Shown here: in pieces, positions 34,977-45,357 of the stretch
Position numbering within the stretch: position 1 is the first letter of the stretch
How the letters are laid out: every line of letters starts with the position of its first letter
Origin: JBCCFW01 sp039029535
GTDB taxonomy: Bacteria > Acidobacteriota > JBCCFW01
Assembly (NCBI GenBank): GCA_039029535.1
Contig: JBCCFW010000030.1
Coordinates: forward strand, 1-54,511
DNA length: 54,511 bases
Direction: 5' to 3'
The notes under the pieces: generated by a model
What the model saw: only the letters and a program-made list of their open reading frames with translations
Told to the model about the DNA's origin: nothing
Databases searched by the model: none
Program-made: the position numbers and the translations under genes

Positions 34977-35651
34977 GTGAACAAGCCCGAGCTCGTGGTG
35001 ACCGAGCACCCCATCGAAGAGAGCGCTCGACGCGTGGCGTCGGCTCTCCGGGCCGCCCTCGTCGGTCGTGAGCAGGTGCGGCTCGCGGTGCCCGGCGGCT
35101 CGGCGGCGGCCGTGCTCAGCCTGCTGCGCGACGAGCTCGGCATGGCCGACTGGAACAAGGTTGCCCTGACCTGGGTGGACGAGCGCTGCGTCGACTTCGG
35201 TGACGAGGACTCCAACCGGGGCCAGGCCTACCGCAACGGTTTCCTCGATCCCGGCTGGCCCCCGGCGCTGGAGCTGCCGCTCTTCCTCGACAGCGACGAC
35301 CCGGCCGGCGCGAAGTCCCGTGTCATGCGGGTGCTGCAACGCGACTTCGACGACCGGCTCGACGTCGTCCTGCTCGGGATGGGCGGCGACGGTCACGTCG
35401 CGTCGCTGTTCCCGGGACGCGAGGCTCCGCGTGGTCTGGTCGCCGTGGTGGAGGACAGCCCCAAGCCGCCGCCGCGTCGTCTCACGCTCACGCGTCGCCT
35501 GCTCTCGACGGCCTCGTGCACGGTGCTGCACGCCACCGGCGAGGGCAAGCGCGATGCGCTGAAGAAGCTCCTGGCCGGCGACGATTCCCTGCCCGCTGCG
35601 GGGATCTCAGGGCTGGTCGTCGTCACCGACCAGGAAGGTCTGGAAGACTGA
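34977..35651 (+). CDS. pgl: 6-phosphogluconolactonase
   Basis: 224 residues, normal for this enzyme, which hydrolyses 6-phosphogluconolactone in the oxidative pentose phosphate pathway. Signatures: LAVPGGSAAAVLSLL, WVDERCVDFGDEDSNRG and GMGGDGHVASLFPG, ending with ISGLVVVTD. GTG start at 34977. Glucose-6-phosphate and 6-phosphogluconate dehydrogenase genes are not in the window, so it sits outside a pathway operon. Confidence 0.92.
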   Translation: MNKPELVVTEHPIEESARRVASALRAALVGREQVRLAVPGGSAAAVLSLLRDELGMADWNKVALTWVDERCVDFGDEDSNRGQAYRNGFLDPGWPPALELPLFLDSDDPAGAKSRVMRVLQRDFDDRLDVVLLGMGGDGHVASLFPGREAPRGLVAVVEDSPKPPPRRLTLTRRLLSTASCTVLHATGEGKRDALKKLLAGDDSLPAAGISGLVVVTDQEGLED

Positions 35652-35660
35652 CCGGTCCCG

Positions 35661-36731
35661 TCAGCCTGACGAGCGGGAGGTCCCGCCCACTTGCTCGCTG
35701 GCCCAGGTGCCGACGCTGTCCAGGTAGCCAGGAGGGAAGCCGGCGGAGAGCAGGCCGCGCCAGGTCGCCAGGGAGTGACCGACACTGATGTAGACGGTCA
35801 GCGTGATGGGCTTGCCCTGCTCGTCGGTGAGACGGGTGAGGGCCGCGAGGCAGCGATCGGTCGGGACGTTGATGTCTTCGGATGCGTAGGCGTAGTGGAG
35901 AGGGATGTCGAGGCCACGGAGGTAGGGCGTCGGGTCGTAGGACGCCTGGGCAGCGAAGGCCTGGTAGGCCTCGAGGTCTGCCTCGGGGAGCGTCTCTCCG
36001 AGAATGCGATCGGCACCGGGCACCTCGGCGCGGATGCGCACCATCTCCGCCTCGATGGCCTCACGTTCCGGACCTCGAAGGAGAGACGGGTCGGCGGCGA
36101 CGGCGCGGTAGTACGACCACTGGCGCCGGGCCAGGTCGACGAACTGGTCCACGTCCTCCTCGGCGATGCCGTCGGCGAGGGTGTCGTTGCGGACTTCCCA
36201 GCTCACGGTCTCCACCCACGACACGGCCGGGCCGACCTTGTTGAAGATGAAGTCGACGCTCTGGCTCCGCGACGCGATCTCGGGTCCGAACCAACCGCTC
36301 TCGCTCACGCAGTAGAGACCGAGCCGCGTCCCGTCGATGTCGTCACGAGCGGCCAAGTAGTCGAGGGCTGCGAGGGCGTCGTCGATGAAGTCGCCGTAGC
36401 TCGCGGACTTGAAGTCGCCGCCGCTGGCGTCGACACCCCGCTTGTCGTAGGCGAGCACCGCGAAGCCGTGGCGGACCAGCGTGTTCATGACGGCACGGGT
36501 CGGCGGGTCGCTGCGAGGCTCCGGTCCCGAGCCGTGCAGCATGAGCACTGCAGGGAAGCTGCCTTCCTCTGCTGGCTTGACCAGGGTGCCCGCCAGGCGG
36601 ATCTCGCCGCTCTCGAAGACGACCTCCTCGGAGGGCGACCAGAAGACCAGGTGGCGGAGGACGTTGAAGAGGAGCGATCCGAGCAGGGGCAGCAGGATCG
36701 CGAGGGCGGCCAGTCCGAGCTTCCGTCGCAT
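35661..36731 (-). CDS. Membrane-anchored or exported alpha/beta hydrolase
   Basis: 356 residues from ATG 36731. An N-terminal hydrophobic segment (LGLAALAILLPLLGSLLF) anchors or exports it. Alpha/beta-hydrolase signs: AVLMLHGSGPEPRSD, AYDKRGVDASGGDF, the elbow CVSESGWFG with the Ser nucleophile, ASEDINVP with an acidic residue, and VGHSLA with the His. Resembles dipeptidyl-peptidase/acyl-peptidase-like hydrolases. A GTG or other start 15 codons upstream is possible. Its leader contains nested inverted repeats. Confidence 0.83.
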   Translation of the reverse strand: MRRKLGLAALAILLPLLGSLLFNVLRHLVFWSPSEEVVFESGEIRLAGTLVKPAEEGSFPAVLMLHGSGPEPRSDPPTRAVMNTLVRHGFAVLAYDKRGVDASGGDFKSASYGDFIDDALAALDYLAARDDIDGTRLGLYCVSESGWFGPEIASRSQSVDFIFNKVGPAVSWVETVSWEVRNDTLADGIAEEDVDQFVDLARRQWSYYRAVAADPSLLRGPEREAIEAEMVRIRAEVPGADRILGETLPEADLEAYQAFAAQASYDPTPYLRGLDIPLHYAYASEDINVPTDRCLAALTRLTDEQGKPITLTVYISVGHSLATWRGLLSAGFPPGYLDSVGTWASEQVGGTSRSSG

Positions 36732-36733
36732 GG

Positions 36734-36824
36734 GGGTCTCCGTCGGCGAAGACGACGAGAGGAGGCGGTCGAGCACCGTCTCGTCGTCCGTCTCGGGTCC
36801 GTGAGACCCGAGCTACGGAGACCC
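36734..36824 (-). promoter_or_regulatory. Inverted repeat overlapping the hydrolase ribosome binding site
   Basis: On the minus strand GGGTCTCCGT (36824-36815) and ACGGAGACCC (36743-36734) are perfect 10-bp complements 71 bases apart. The second arm contains the GGAGA that lies just upstream of the ATG at 36731. A separate 8-bp hairpin (36792-36812) is nested inside. Confidence 0.5.
36792..36812 (-). terminator. Short hairpin downstream of the cyclase gene
   Basis: CTCGGGTC and GACCCGAG form a perfect 8-bp stem with a five-base loop, 70 bases after the cyclase stop and 61 bases before the hydrolase ATG. It may terminate cyclase transcription or be part of a hydrolase leader structure. No T-run. 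Confidence 0.4.
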
Positions 36825-36881
36825 GCACGGTGATGTTCCCGAGGCAGCGTACCTCGGGACCGCCGGCCGGGCGGCGTGGCC

Positions 36882-39800
36882 TCAGCTCGCCAGCAGTGTC
36901 TCGAGTCGCTGGCTCTCCGCGGCGTCTCGACTCCGACAGGGCAACGCGCGCAGCCGTGCTGCCTCCTCGTGGGCGTCCATGCCGAGCACCGACTCGAGGG
37001 CGAGGATGCGCACGATCCCGTCCCAGCGACTGGAGGCTCGGGCGTGCGCCTTCTCGGCCAGGGTCACCCACTCGGTCGCCGTGACCGCTCCCAGCGCCGT
37101 CCAGTCCAGGGCGCGGGCCGCCAGCTCGAGACCGCGAGCGCAGCTCGTCCGACGAGACAGGGACTCCGCTGACTGCGCCAGGCTCGCGGCGTTGCCGGCT
37201 CCACGGGCATGCGCCAGTCGGGCCTGTTGCACCTTCACCTCGAGCACCAGGGGGCGATGCTCGCTCTTGACCAGGGTCGCGATCTCGTCGAGGAGGTCGA
37301 GGGCCGCGTCGGTGTCGCCACGCTGCCACTCGAGCTCGGCTCGCATGAGACGGTTTCTCACGTCGACACGACCGTGGAGCTCGGCGGCCTCGTCGTTCAT
37401 GGTCAGGGCCACGTCGACTTGACCCAGCGCCCGGTGGATCTCGGCCAGGCTGTCGAGCAGCACTGCTTGCAAGGGGCGCTCGCCGGTCTCGCGGAAGATC
37501 GCGAGGCTTCGTCGATAGGTCGCTCGGGCCATCGTGAGGTCGCCGGACCAGGCAGCGAGGGCGCCGACGTTCATCAAGCCGTAGGCCTCTCCCGGTCGGT
37601 TGCCAGCCGCGCTGCTGACCTTCCGCTCTTCCTCGACGAGGGCGGCGGCCTTCTCGTGATCGCCCGCGTCCATGTGGATGTGGGCGAGGTTGTGCAGGTT
37701 CCAGGCGGTGTACGGCCGGTCGCCGATCGCCCGTCGGATGTCGAGGGACTCCTCGTACAGGTCGATCGCCCGAGCGTGATCACCTCGGTGGTGCATGACG
37801 TAGGCGATGAAGTGCAGGCACTCGGCGAGCCCGGCGCGGTCCTTGGCTCGATGATGGAGCTCGCGAGCCTGCTCGTAGAGTCGCATGGCCTCGTCGGTCT
37901 GATCGAGACTGATGTGGAGACCCGCCAGGCTTCGCAAGCCATTGGCGAGGGCGAGATCGTCTCCGAGCTCCCGACGCAGCGCGAGACACTGCTCGTGGAG
38001 CTGGCGGGTCTCCTCGAGCTGTCCTCTTCGTCGACCGATCCCCGCCAGGCGACTCAGGGCGTCGGCCTCGAGGTCCTTGGACTCCAACTCGCGCGCCAGC
38101 TCGAGGGCTCGACGGCCTGCCGCCTCGGCCTCGTCGAGTCGGCCCCGCATGGTGTGCAGCCCCGACAGGACCGAGAGACAGCGAGATTGCAGTGCCGTGA
38201 GCTCGTGCTCCTCGGCGCGCTGGACGGCGATCTCGAGATCGGCCACGGCATCGTCCCACTCGCCGATCCGCTCGCGGAGCCGGGCGCGATCGAGGTACGC
38301 CCGGACCGCGCTGTCGCCGTCGAGACCTCCGAGCGCGATCGCGCGATCGAGCAGGCGGAGGGCATCTTCATTGGCGTGACGACGACGAGACGCCTCCGCC
38401 GTGCGGAGGTACCACTGGGCCGCGCGATTGGTGTCGCCGCCGGCTTCGTAGTGACCGGCGATGGTGGCGACCCACTCACCTGCGCGGTCACCGACCTCTC
38501 GTTCGAGCCACTCGGCCACCAGGAGGTGAAGCTGCTTGCGCACCTTGGGCACGAGACCGCGATAGGCCACGTCGCGCATGAGGTCGTGGACGAAGGCGAA
38601 CTCGGCCGAGCGAGGGAAGACCGACACCGGCTGTGCCTGGGCGATCTCTCGGGCGCAGAGACGGTCGACGGTGGCTCGCACGCGCTCCTGAGGTGGCTCC
38701 ATGAGCTCGCGCTCGGCGGCCTGCTGCCAGATGGCTTGCAGGGCGTCGTCCCAGAAGCCCCGACCGATCACCGCGGCGTTGCGGGCAGCGCAGCGTTCGT
38801 GAGGCTCGAGTCGATCGAGGCGGGCCTGGAGGACACCTTCCACCGAGGCCGGGATCTCGAGCGCCACGAGCCGGTCGTGATGGAAGACCCACTGACCACC
38901 GTAGCTCTCGATCACGCCGAGATCGGCCAGGCTCTTGATCATTTCCTCCGCGAAGTACGGCGTGCCGGCCGCGCGCTTCGAGATGTCGCTCGCAAGGTCC
39001 GAAGGCAGGCCCTGAACGCTGTCCAGGAGGTGCGCGCAGAGGTCCTGCATGACGTCTTGGTCCAGCGGCTCGAGCCGGATGGACGAGACGTGCTCGCTGC
39101 CTTGACCCCAATTCGGGAGACGGGTGCCGAGCTCCGGGCGGGCCGATCCCACCACGAGCACGGGACGATCCTCGATGACCTGGACGAGGTGCTCGAAGAG
39201 CTCGAGCGAGGGAGTGTCCGCCCAGTGCAGGTCCTCGAGCTCGATGACGACCGGTGCGGCGCCGGCCCGTCGCGCGATGACCTGCTCGACCGCGTACATC
39301 GCCCGCTGGCGGACTTGTCGGGCGTCGCCGCCGGCGGATCGAACGGCAGCGGAGTCGGGGAAGGGCATCCCGACGAGCTCACCGATGAAGTGCGTGGCTT
39401 CCTCGATCTCTTCGGCAGGAAGCGCCGCGTCGGGGTAGGGGACACCGAACGGTGCCTCTGCTGCTCCGAGCCAATGCTGCAGGTGCTCGGCGAGAGCGGT
39501 TCGGGCCGGTTCGGCGCCCTGGTCGGGGCGGATGCCCGCACCGGTCCGCACGAGCTCACCGAGCAGGTGGAAGGGCTCGTCGATGGACTCGAGCGCGGCG
39601 CGGGCGCGCATGAGGAAGACGTTGTCGGGTGAGGCCTCGACCCGCTTGAGGAACTCGTGGAGGAGCCGCGTCTTCCCGAGCCCTGGCGTGCCGGTGATGG
39701 TGATGAGCTCAGGGCGACGACGTCGTCGCACCCGGTCGAGCGCGGCCTCCAGTCGGCCGAGCTCGATCTCGCGGCCGACCATCTCGGTCTCGGCGCCGAG

Positions 39801-40511
39801 AACCTCGTGGGTGCCGATGAAGAGGTGAGCAGACTTCTCCGAGCGCACCAGGTACGTGTGCAGCGGTTCCTTCTTGCCCTTGACCCGGAGCGGTGGTCGG
39901 GAGTCGACCTCGAAGAGACCGCGAACCTGTCGGTAGGTGTCGTGGGAGACGAGGATGCCCCCGGCCGGACAGGCGGTCTCCACCCGGGAGGCCACGTTGA
40001 CGGTGTCGCCGAACACGGAGCTCTCGCCGTCGACGCCGACGGTGCCCACCACGACGCGGCCGGTGTTGATGCCCGTGCGGAGGGCGATGCGGGGGAAGCC
40101 CTCGGACTCGAGCTCGTCGGCGAGCTGCTCGATCTCCGACTGGAAGCGCAGGGCGGCTCGGATGGCACGCGCCGCGTCGTCTTCGTGGGCCTTGGGCGCC
40201 CCGAACAAGGCCATGACGGCGTCGCCGACGTGCTTCTCGACGTGCCCGTCTTGTTCCTGGATGCAGCGATCGGTGATGGCGAAGACGCGGTCGACGACAT
40301 CGTGGACGTCAGCCGGGTCGAGCTGTTCCGAGAGAGAGGTGAAGCCCTTCATGTCCGCGAAGAGCACGGTGATCGTGCGCATCTCCTGCGCCGAGGCGAC
40401 GGGCTGCTTGGGCCGGTCTGCCACCCGATGACCGCACTCGTCACAGAACTTCGCCCCGGCCCGCAGCTCGTGCGAGCACTCGCTACAAGCGGAGCCCCCG
40501 GTGGACGACAT
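36882..40511 (-). CDS. Class III adenylate/guanylate cyclase - AAA ATPase - TPR protein
   Basis: 1209 residues from ATG 40511. Order: zinc ribbon (Cys9, 12, 23, 26); class III cyclase domain ~45-220 with metal-binding D53 (FADMKGF) and D97 (KHVGDAVMALFG) and transition-state residues in FGDTVNVASR; AAA/STAND ATPase from ~245 with Walker A GTPGLGKT at 274-281 and a Walker B-like VIELEDLHWAD; then about twelve TPRs to the C-terminus. This architecture resembles large signal-integrating cyclases in which TPRs and the ATPase control cyclic-nucleotide production. No membrane segment. An exported orphan gene is divergent. Confidence 0.88.
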   Translation of the reverse strand: MSSTGGSACSECSHELRAGAKFCDECGHRVADRPKQPVASAQEMRTITVLFADMKGFTSLSEQLDPADVHDVVDRVFAITDRCIQEQDGHVEKHVGDAVMALFGAPKAHEDDAARAIRAALRFQSEIEQLADELESEGFPRIALRTGINTGRVVVGTVGVDGESSVFGDTVNVASRVETACPAGGILVSHDTYRQVRGLFEVDSRPPLRVKGKKEPLHTYLVRSEKSAHLFIGTHEVLGAETEMVGREIELGRLEAALDRVRRRRRPELITITGTPGLGKTRLLHEFLKRVEASPDNVFLMRARAALESIDEPFHLLGELVRTGAGIRPDQGAEPARTALAEHLQHWLGAAEAPFGVPYPDAALPAEEIEEATHFIGELVGMPFPDSAAVRSAGGDARQVRQRAMYAVEQVIARRAGAAPVVIELEDLHWADTPSLELFEHLVQVIEDRPVLVVGSARPELGTRLPNWGQGSEHVSSIRLEPLDQDVMQDLCAHLLDSVQGLPSDLASDISKRAAGTPYFAEEMIKSLADLGVIESYGGQWVFHHDRLVALEIPASVEGVLQARLDRLEPHERCAARNAAVIGRGFWDDALQAIWQQAAERELMEPPQERVRATVDRLCAREIAQAQPVSVFPRSAEFAFVHDLMRDVAYRGLVPKVRKQLHLLVAEWLEREVGDRAGEWVATIAGHYEAGGDTNRAAQWYLRTAEASRRRHANEDALRLLDRAIALGGLDGDSAVRAYLDRARLRERIGEWDDAVADLEIAVQRAEEHELTALQSRCLSVLSGLHTMRGRLDEAEAAGRRALELARELESKDLEADALSRLAGIGRRRGQLEETRQLHEQCLALRRELGDDLALANGLRSLAGLHISLDQTDEAMRLYEQARELHHRAKDRAGLAECLHFIAYVMHHRGDHARAIDLYEESLDIRRAIGDRPYTAWNLHNLAHIHMDAGDHEKAAALVEEERKVSSAAGNRPGEAYGLMNVGALAAWSGDLTMARATYRRSLAIFRETGERPLQAVLLDSLAEIHRALGQVDVALTMNDEAAELHGRVDVRNRLMRAELEWQRGDTDAALDLLDEIATLVKSEHRPLVLEVKVQQARLAHARGAGNAASLAQSAESLSRRTSCARGLELAARALDWTALGAVTATEWVTLAEKAHARASSRWDGIVRILALESVLGMDAHEEAARLRALPCRSRDAAESQRLETLLAS

Positions 40512-40516
40512 GTCGA

Positions 40517-40522
40517 AGTTTA
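40517..40522 (-). promoter_or_regulatory. -10 element just upstream of the cyclase gene
   Basis: On the minus strand TAAACT is followed by five bases and the ATG at 40511, suggesting a leaderless transcript. There is no Shine-Dalgarno sequence in the gap. Confidence 0.4.
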
Positions 40523-40728
40523 GCGTCGCCGGGATGCGACGTTGTTCGAGGCCCTGCGTGAGCGGTGAGCATGGCGAACGCTCGACATTCCGTTCCCTGT
40601 CCGCTTCGGTATGGGAGAGCATCGAATCGCTGTCGCTCCGTGAGGGAAGGCTCAACTGCGGTCCGCATGAAGGAGTAGAGCGGCGGCGTCCACGCTCGGA
40701 CCCGCGCCTCTTTCGTCGAGAGTCCGTC

Positions 40729-41985
40729 ATGCACCAACGAAGTCTCATCGCATCGGCGATCTGTTTCGCTCTCTCCTTCACGCCACGGGTCGAGGCTTGC
40801 TACTCGGGAGGAGAGAACGGCGTTCGAGCGGGCAAGCCCATCGAGGCCTACGAGCTGCTCGCGCTCACCGCGGTGCCGGCGCCCTGGGCGGAGATCCAGC
40901 CCATCCTCGAACGCGACCCCCTGCTCATGGTCGCCATGCTGGATGTCGTCGATGAGGGTCGGTGTCAGATCAACCATCCCGAGGAGATCCAGACTCAGGA
41001 GGCTGACGACGGTGTCTTCCCCTGGTCGGAGGTGACGGACCGAGTCGACGTGCGAGCCGTTCACTCGCTCTTCGATCGCGAGCTGGCCGACGACGAGCTG
41101 TCGTTCGCCGACCTCCAAGCAGTGGCGGCCGTCGATCCCTTCCAGGCCTTCGCCAAGCTCGTCGAGGCGGCACCGAGCGTCGACTGGCTCGTCTTCCGCG
41201 AGCAGGTGACGGCCGATCCCTACTTCGCCTTCCTGGCCCACGCGGCGGTGGCCGGCGTGGTCGAGCCGAAGGTCTACGACGGCCTCATCGTGAGCGACCC
41301 CTTCGTCGCCTTGGCCAGCCTGCGTGTCGGGCTGCAAGTCGCCGACCTCGTGTCGCGAGCCCGACCGGATCTCGAGAGCGCCCACGACCTGACGAAGGTT
41401 GCTGCGCTGGTCGAGCAGGAGCCGCTGGCCGGTCTCGGCTACCTCCGGCTCGCGGTGATGGTGGCCGACGCCGACAGCGTGAACGCGGCTGCCGCCGAGC
41501 ATCCCGTGGGCACCTTCGTGAGCCTGGCCCTCGCACAGCGGGTCTACTCGTTCGGCACGGGGCTGTGGAACGAGGGGGACGGCATCGCCGTGCACGTGGA
41601 CGACGGCGGTCGCATCGGCTTCGTCGGGCTCCACGACGTCGGGAGCTGGACCGGCCGAACCGCTGGCGACGTCGCCGACATCGACGGTGTCGTGTCGGGA
41701 GAGCCCTGGGCAGGTCTCGGCGTCAGCGGACCTGTCATCGGTGACGTGGCCACGCTCATCGGACCGGCCGGCTCCGGCATCGGCGATCTCGACGGCGTCG
41801 CCGACATCGACGGGCTGGCGGCCCAGTTCGTCACGAGGGACGGGATCCACCCAGCCGACGGAGAGCTGAGCTGGTCGGAGGCCTACGAGCTCAGCGTGTC
41901 CGAGCCGCTGCTGGGCCTCGCCTTGCTCATGGAAGACGTGGGCGCGGCTCTGGAAGGAGCGACCGGAGTCCGCTGCGTCGAGTGA
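40729..41985 (+). CDS. Exported protein of unknown family
   Basis: 418 residues starting at ATG 40729 with a signal peptide (LIASAICFALSFTPRVEA). The first two thirds is helical with recurring [DE]P-F/L-x-A/G-x-A-x-L elements (DPFQAFAKLV; DPYFAFLAHA; DPFVALASLR; EPLAGLGYLR). The last third is glycine- and Asp-rich with repeats of GDVADIDG, GDLDG and VADIDG, perhaps calcium-binding. Three or four Cys may form disulfides. I recognise no family. The cyclase gene is divergent from a shared 217-base upstream region. Confidence 0.7.
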   Translation: MHQRSLIASAICFALSFTPRVEACYSGGENGVRAGKPIEAYELLALTAVPAPWAEIQPILERDPLLMVAMLDVVDEGRCQINHPEEIQTQEADDGVFPWSEVTDRVDVRAVHSLFDRELADDELSFADLQAVAAVDPFQAFAKLVEAAPSVDWLVFREQVTADPYFAFLAHAAVAGVVEPKVYDGLIVSDPFVALASLRVGLQVADLVSRARPDLESAHDLTKVAALVEQEPLAGLGYLRLAVMVADADSVNAAAAEHPVGTFVSLALAQRVYSFGTGLWNEGDGIAVHVDDGGRIGFVGLHDVGSWTGRTAGDVADIDGVVSGEPWAGLGVSGPVIGDVATLIGPAGSGIGDLDGVADIDGLAAQFVTRDGIHPADGELSWSEAYELSVSEPLLGLALLMEDVGAALEGATGVRCVE

Positions 41986-41994
41986 GACGTCGCC

Positions 41995-42591
41995 TCAGCC
42001 TCGCGCCAGTCGCTCGGTCAGGCCGGTCTTCACCGTCGGCCACTCGTCATCGACGATGGAGTGCATGACGGTGTCGCGCACGCGACCGGTGTCCGTCGAC
42101 ATGTGCTTGCGGAAGGTGCCCTCCTCACGAGCGCCGAGTCGTCGGATGGCGCGACGCGAGCGCTCGTTGAGGCCGTCGGTCTTGAGCTCGACCCGTCGAC
42201 AGCCCAGCGTCTCGAAGGCGTGGGTCAGCATGAGGAGCTTGGCTTCGGTGTTCACCGCCGAGCGCTGCCAGGCCGGTGCGATCCACGTCCAGCCGATCTC
42301 CACGCGGCGATCGCCGAGGGCCACGTTGCCGTAGCGGGTCGAGCCGACGACGCGATTGTCGTCGAGGCTCACGGTGGCGAAGGGCAGCGACACGCCACGC
42401 TCGCGCTCGTCCAGCGCGGTCTCGACGTAAGCACGAAGATCCTGAGCCGTCGTGATCGACTGCGGGCTCCATCGCCAGATGTCGGGGTCGAGGCCGATCT
42501 CGACCAGGGCGTCGAGGTGATCGAGCGAGAGCGGTTCGAGTCGCACGTGACGGCCGGTGAGCGTCAACTGCTGGAGAGTCTCGGCGGACAA
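41995..42591 (-). CDS. GNAT-family N-acetyltransferase (RimJ/RimL-like)
   Basis: 198 residues from a TTG at 42591, the best start after the kinase stop; GAAAGG is nine bases upstream. RimL-type layout: LTGRHVRLEPLSLDHLDAL, VVGSTRYGNV, EIGWTWIAPAWQRSAVNTEA for acetyl-CoA binding, and CRRVELKTDGLNERSRRAIRRLGAREEG. It transfers an acetyl group to an amine on a protein, antibiotic or small molecule. It is the last gene of the sigma-54/ABC operon, 26 bases after the kinase. Confidence 0.82.
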   Translation of the reverse strand: MSAETLQQLTLTGRHVRLEPLSLDHLDALVEIGLDPDIWRWSPQSITTAQDLRAYVETALDERERGVSLPFATVSLDDNRVVGSTRYGNVALGDRRVEIGWTWIAPAWQRSAVNTEAKLLMLTHAFETLGCRRVELKTDGLNERSRRAIRRLGAREEGTFRKHMSTDTGRVRDTVMHSIVDDEWPTVKTGLTERLARG

Positions 42592-42617
42592 TGGACCGGG
42601 CCTTTCGGCATCGAACG

Positions 42618-43940
42618 TCAGCGGAAGTCGATGCGAAAGATCGTACCCGAGTCGGGCGGGGGCCGGTTCTCGAAGACGTGGGCGAAGCCGTGGCCGTGGA
42701 GGATCTCGCCGATGACCGTCAGCCCGATGCCACGCCCCTGATCCTTGGTCGTGTAAAACGGTCGGAAGAGGTTGCGCTGAACGTCCGGTGAGAGACCGGG
42801 GCCGTCGTCGAGGATCTCGACACGGCGGATCTCGCGCACGCGACGACGTCGAAGGATCACCTTGCCGCCTTCGCCCGTCGCCTCGCAGCAGTTCTTGAAG
42901 ATGTTGATCAAGACCTGCTCGACCTGGTTCTTGTCGACCTGCACCGTGCCCAGCGGCGTGACGTCGCCTTCCTCGAGCTCGACGAGCTCGACCCGTTGCT
43001 CGTCGAAGAACGAGCTCATGAGCACGAGCACGTCGTCGAGGATGCGGTCGAGATCGCAGGCCGTCTTCTTCGGCTCGGGGAGACGCACCACGTCGGCGAA
43101 GCCCTCCACGAAGCTCCGGAGCTGATCGAGACGCGTGGTGGCGATGTCGAGCCCCTTCTCGAAGCGCTCGCGAGGCGCTGGCTCCAGGCTCGCTCCGTGC
43201 GAGCGGACCGAGTCGACCAATGAGGCGACGGGGCCCACGGAGTTGTTGACCTCGTGCGAGATCATCCGGATGAGCTTGCCGTAGGCCTCCTTCTCGGAGC
43301 GTCGCAGCTCCTCGGTGAGCTCTTCGACCACCAGCAGCATCCGGGCGAAGCCGCGGTCGCGGAACTGGGAGCGCGTCACGCGCACCTGTCGTCCGCTGCC
43401 GGTGGGGACGACCAGCGAGGTCCCGAGCTCGCGTCCGAGGATGCCCTGAAGCTGCGGGAGCTCGGCGGGGTCCTTGCCGACCAGCTCGATGCGGGTGCGA
43501 TCGAGGATCTTGCACGCCCCCGGGTTGGCCGAGGCGATGCGGCCGTCGAGGTCGCAGACGATGACGCCACCAGGTGATGCCTCGATGACGCGGTCGAGCA
43601 GCTCGTTCTGCTCCTGCACGTGGAGACGCTCCTCGCGGAGCCTCCGCACCATGGTGTTGTAGACCTGGAGCAGGTGGTCGAGCTCCGGCTGGCCGACCTC
43701 GCGGAACTCGGTGGTGAAGTCCCCGTCGGCGAGCATGGCCGTCCCCGTGCGCACGAGCTGCAAGGGGAGAAAGAGACCCCGGACGAGCCAGACGCCGAGC
43801 GCGAGCGAGCAGGCGAAGACGAGCTCGGCGACGAACAGCCAGATCGGACGATCGCGCAGCGTGAAGAAGACCAAGACGGCCAGCACGACGTGCAGGACGG
43901 CCAGGTAGGTCAGGAGCTTGACGCGAAGGGAGACCTTCAT
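42618..43940 (-). CDS. Membrane sensor histidine kinase
   Basis: 440 residues from ATG 43940. Two membrane helices (10-27, 33-54) leave a very short outer loop; a HAMP-like helix, a PAS domain (~110-205), a HisKA domain with phospho-acceptor H229 (MISHEVNNSVGPV) and an HATPase domain (N box IFKNCCEA, G boxes DDGPGLS and GRGIGLTV) follow. NtrB/NtrY-like. Follows the response regulator by 19 bases and is its cognate kinase by context. The tiny periplasmic loop suggests it senses the membrane, the exporter or a cytoplasmic signal through PAS. Confidence 0.92.
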   Translation of the reverse strand: MKVSLRVKLLTYLAVLHVVLAVLVFFTLRDRPIWLFVAELVFACSLALGVWLVRGLFLPLQLVRTGTAMLADGDFTTEFREVGQPELDHLLQVYNTMVRRLREERLHVQEQNELLDRVIEASPGGVIVCDLDGRIASANPGACKILDRTRIELVGKDPAELPQLQGILGRELGTSLVVPTGSGRQVRVTRSQFRDRGFARMLLVVEELTEELRRSEKEAYGKLIRMISHEVNNSVGPVASLVDSVRSHGASLEPAPRERFEKGLDIATTRLDQLRSFVEGFADVVRLPEPKKTACDLDRILDDVLVLMSSFFDEQRVELVELEEGDVTPLGTVQVDKNQVEQVLINIFKNCCEATGEGGKVILRRRRVREIRRVEILDDGPGLSPDVQRNLFRPFYTTKDQGRGIGLTVIGEILHGHGFAHVFENRPPPDSGTIFRIDFR

Positions 43941-43959
43941 CGCTTCCTCGTCGGACGAC

Positions 43960-45353
<1,394 letters not shown>

Positions 45354-45357
<4 letters not shown>

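Noticed and set aside
36882..40511. Defence (STAND/avs-like) role for the cyclase-ATPase-TPR protein
   Set aside because: No effector or other defence gene adjacent; architecture equally fits ordinary signalling.
40483..41850. 455-codon minus-strand frame opposite the exported orphan
   Set aside because: Would overlap the cyclase start and lacks protein-like features; the plus strand has a signal peptide and repeats.
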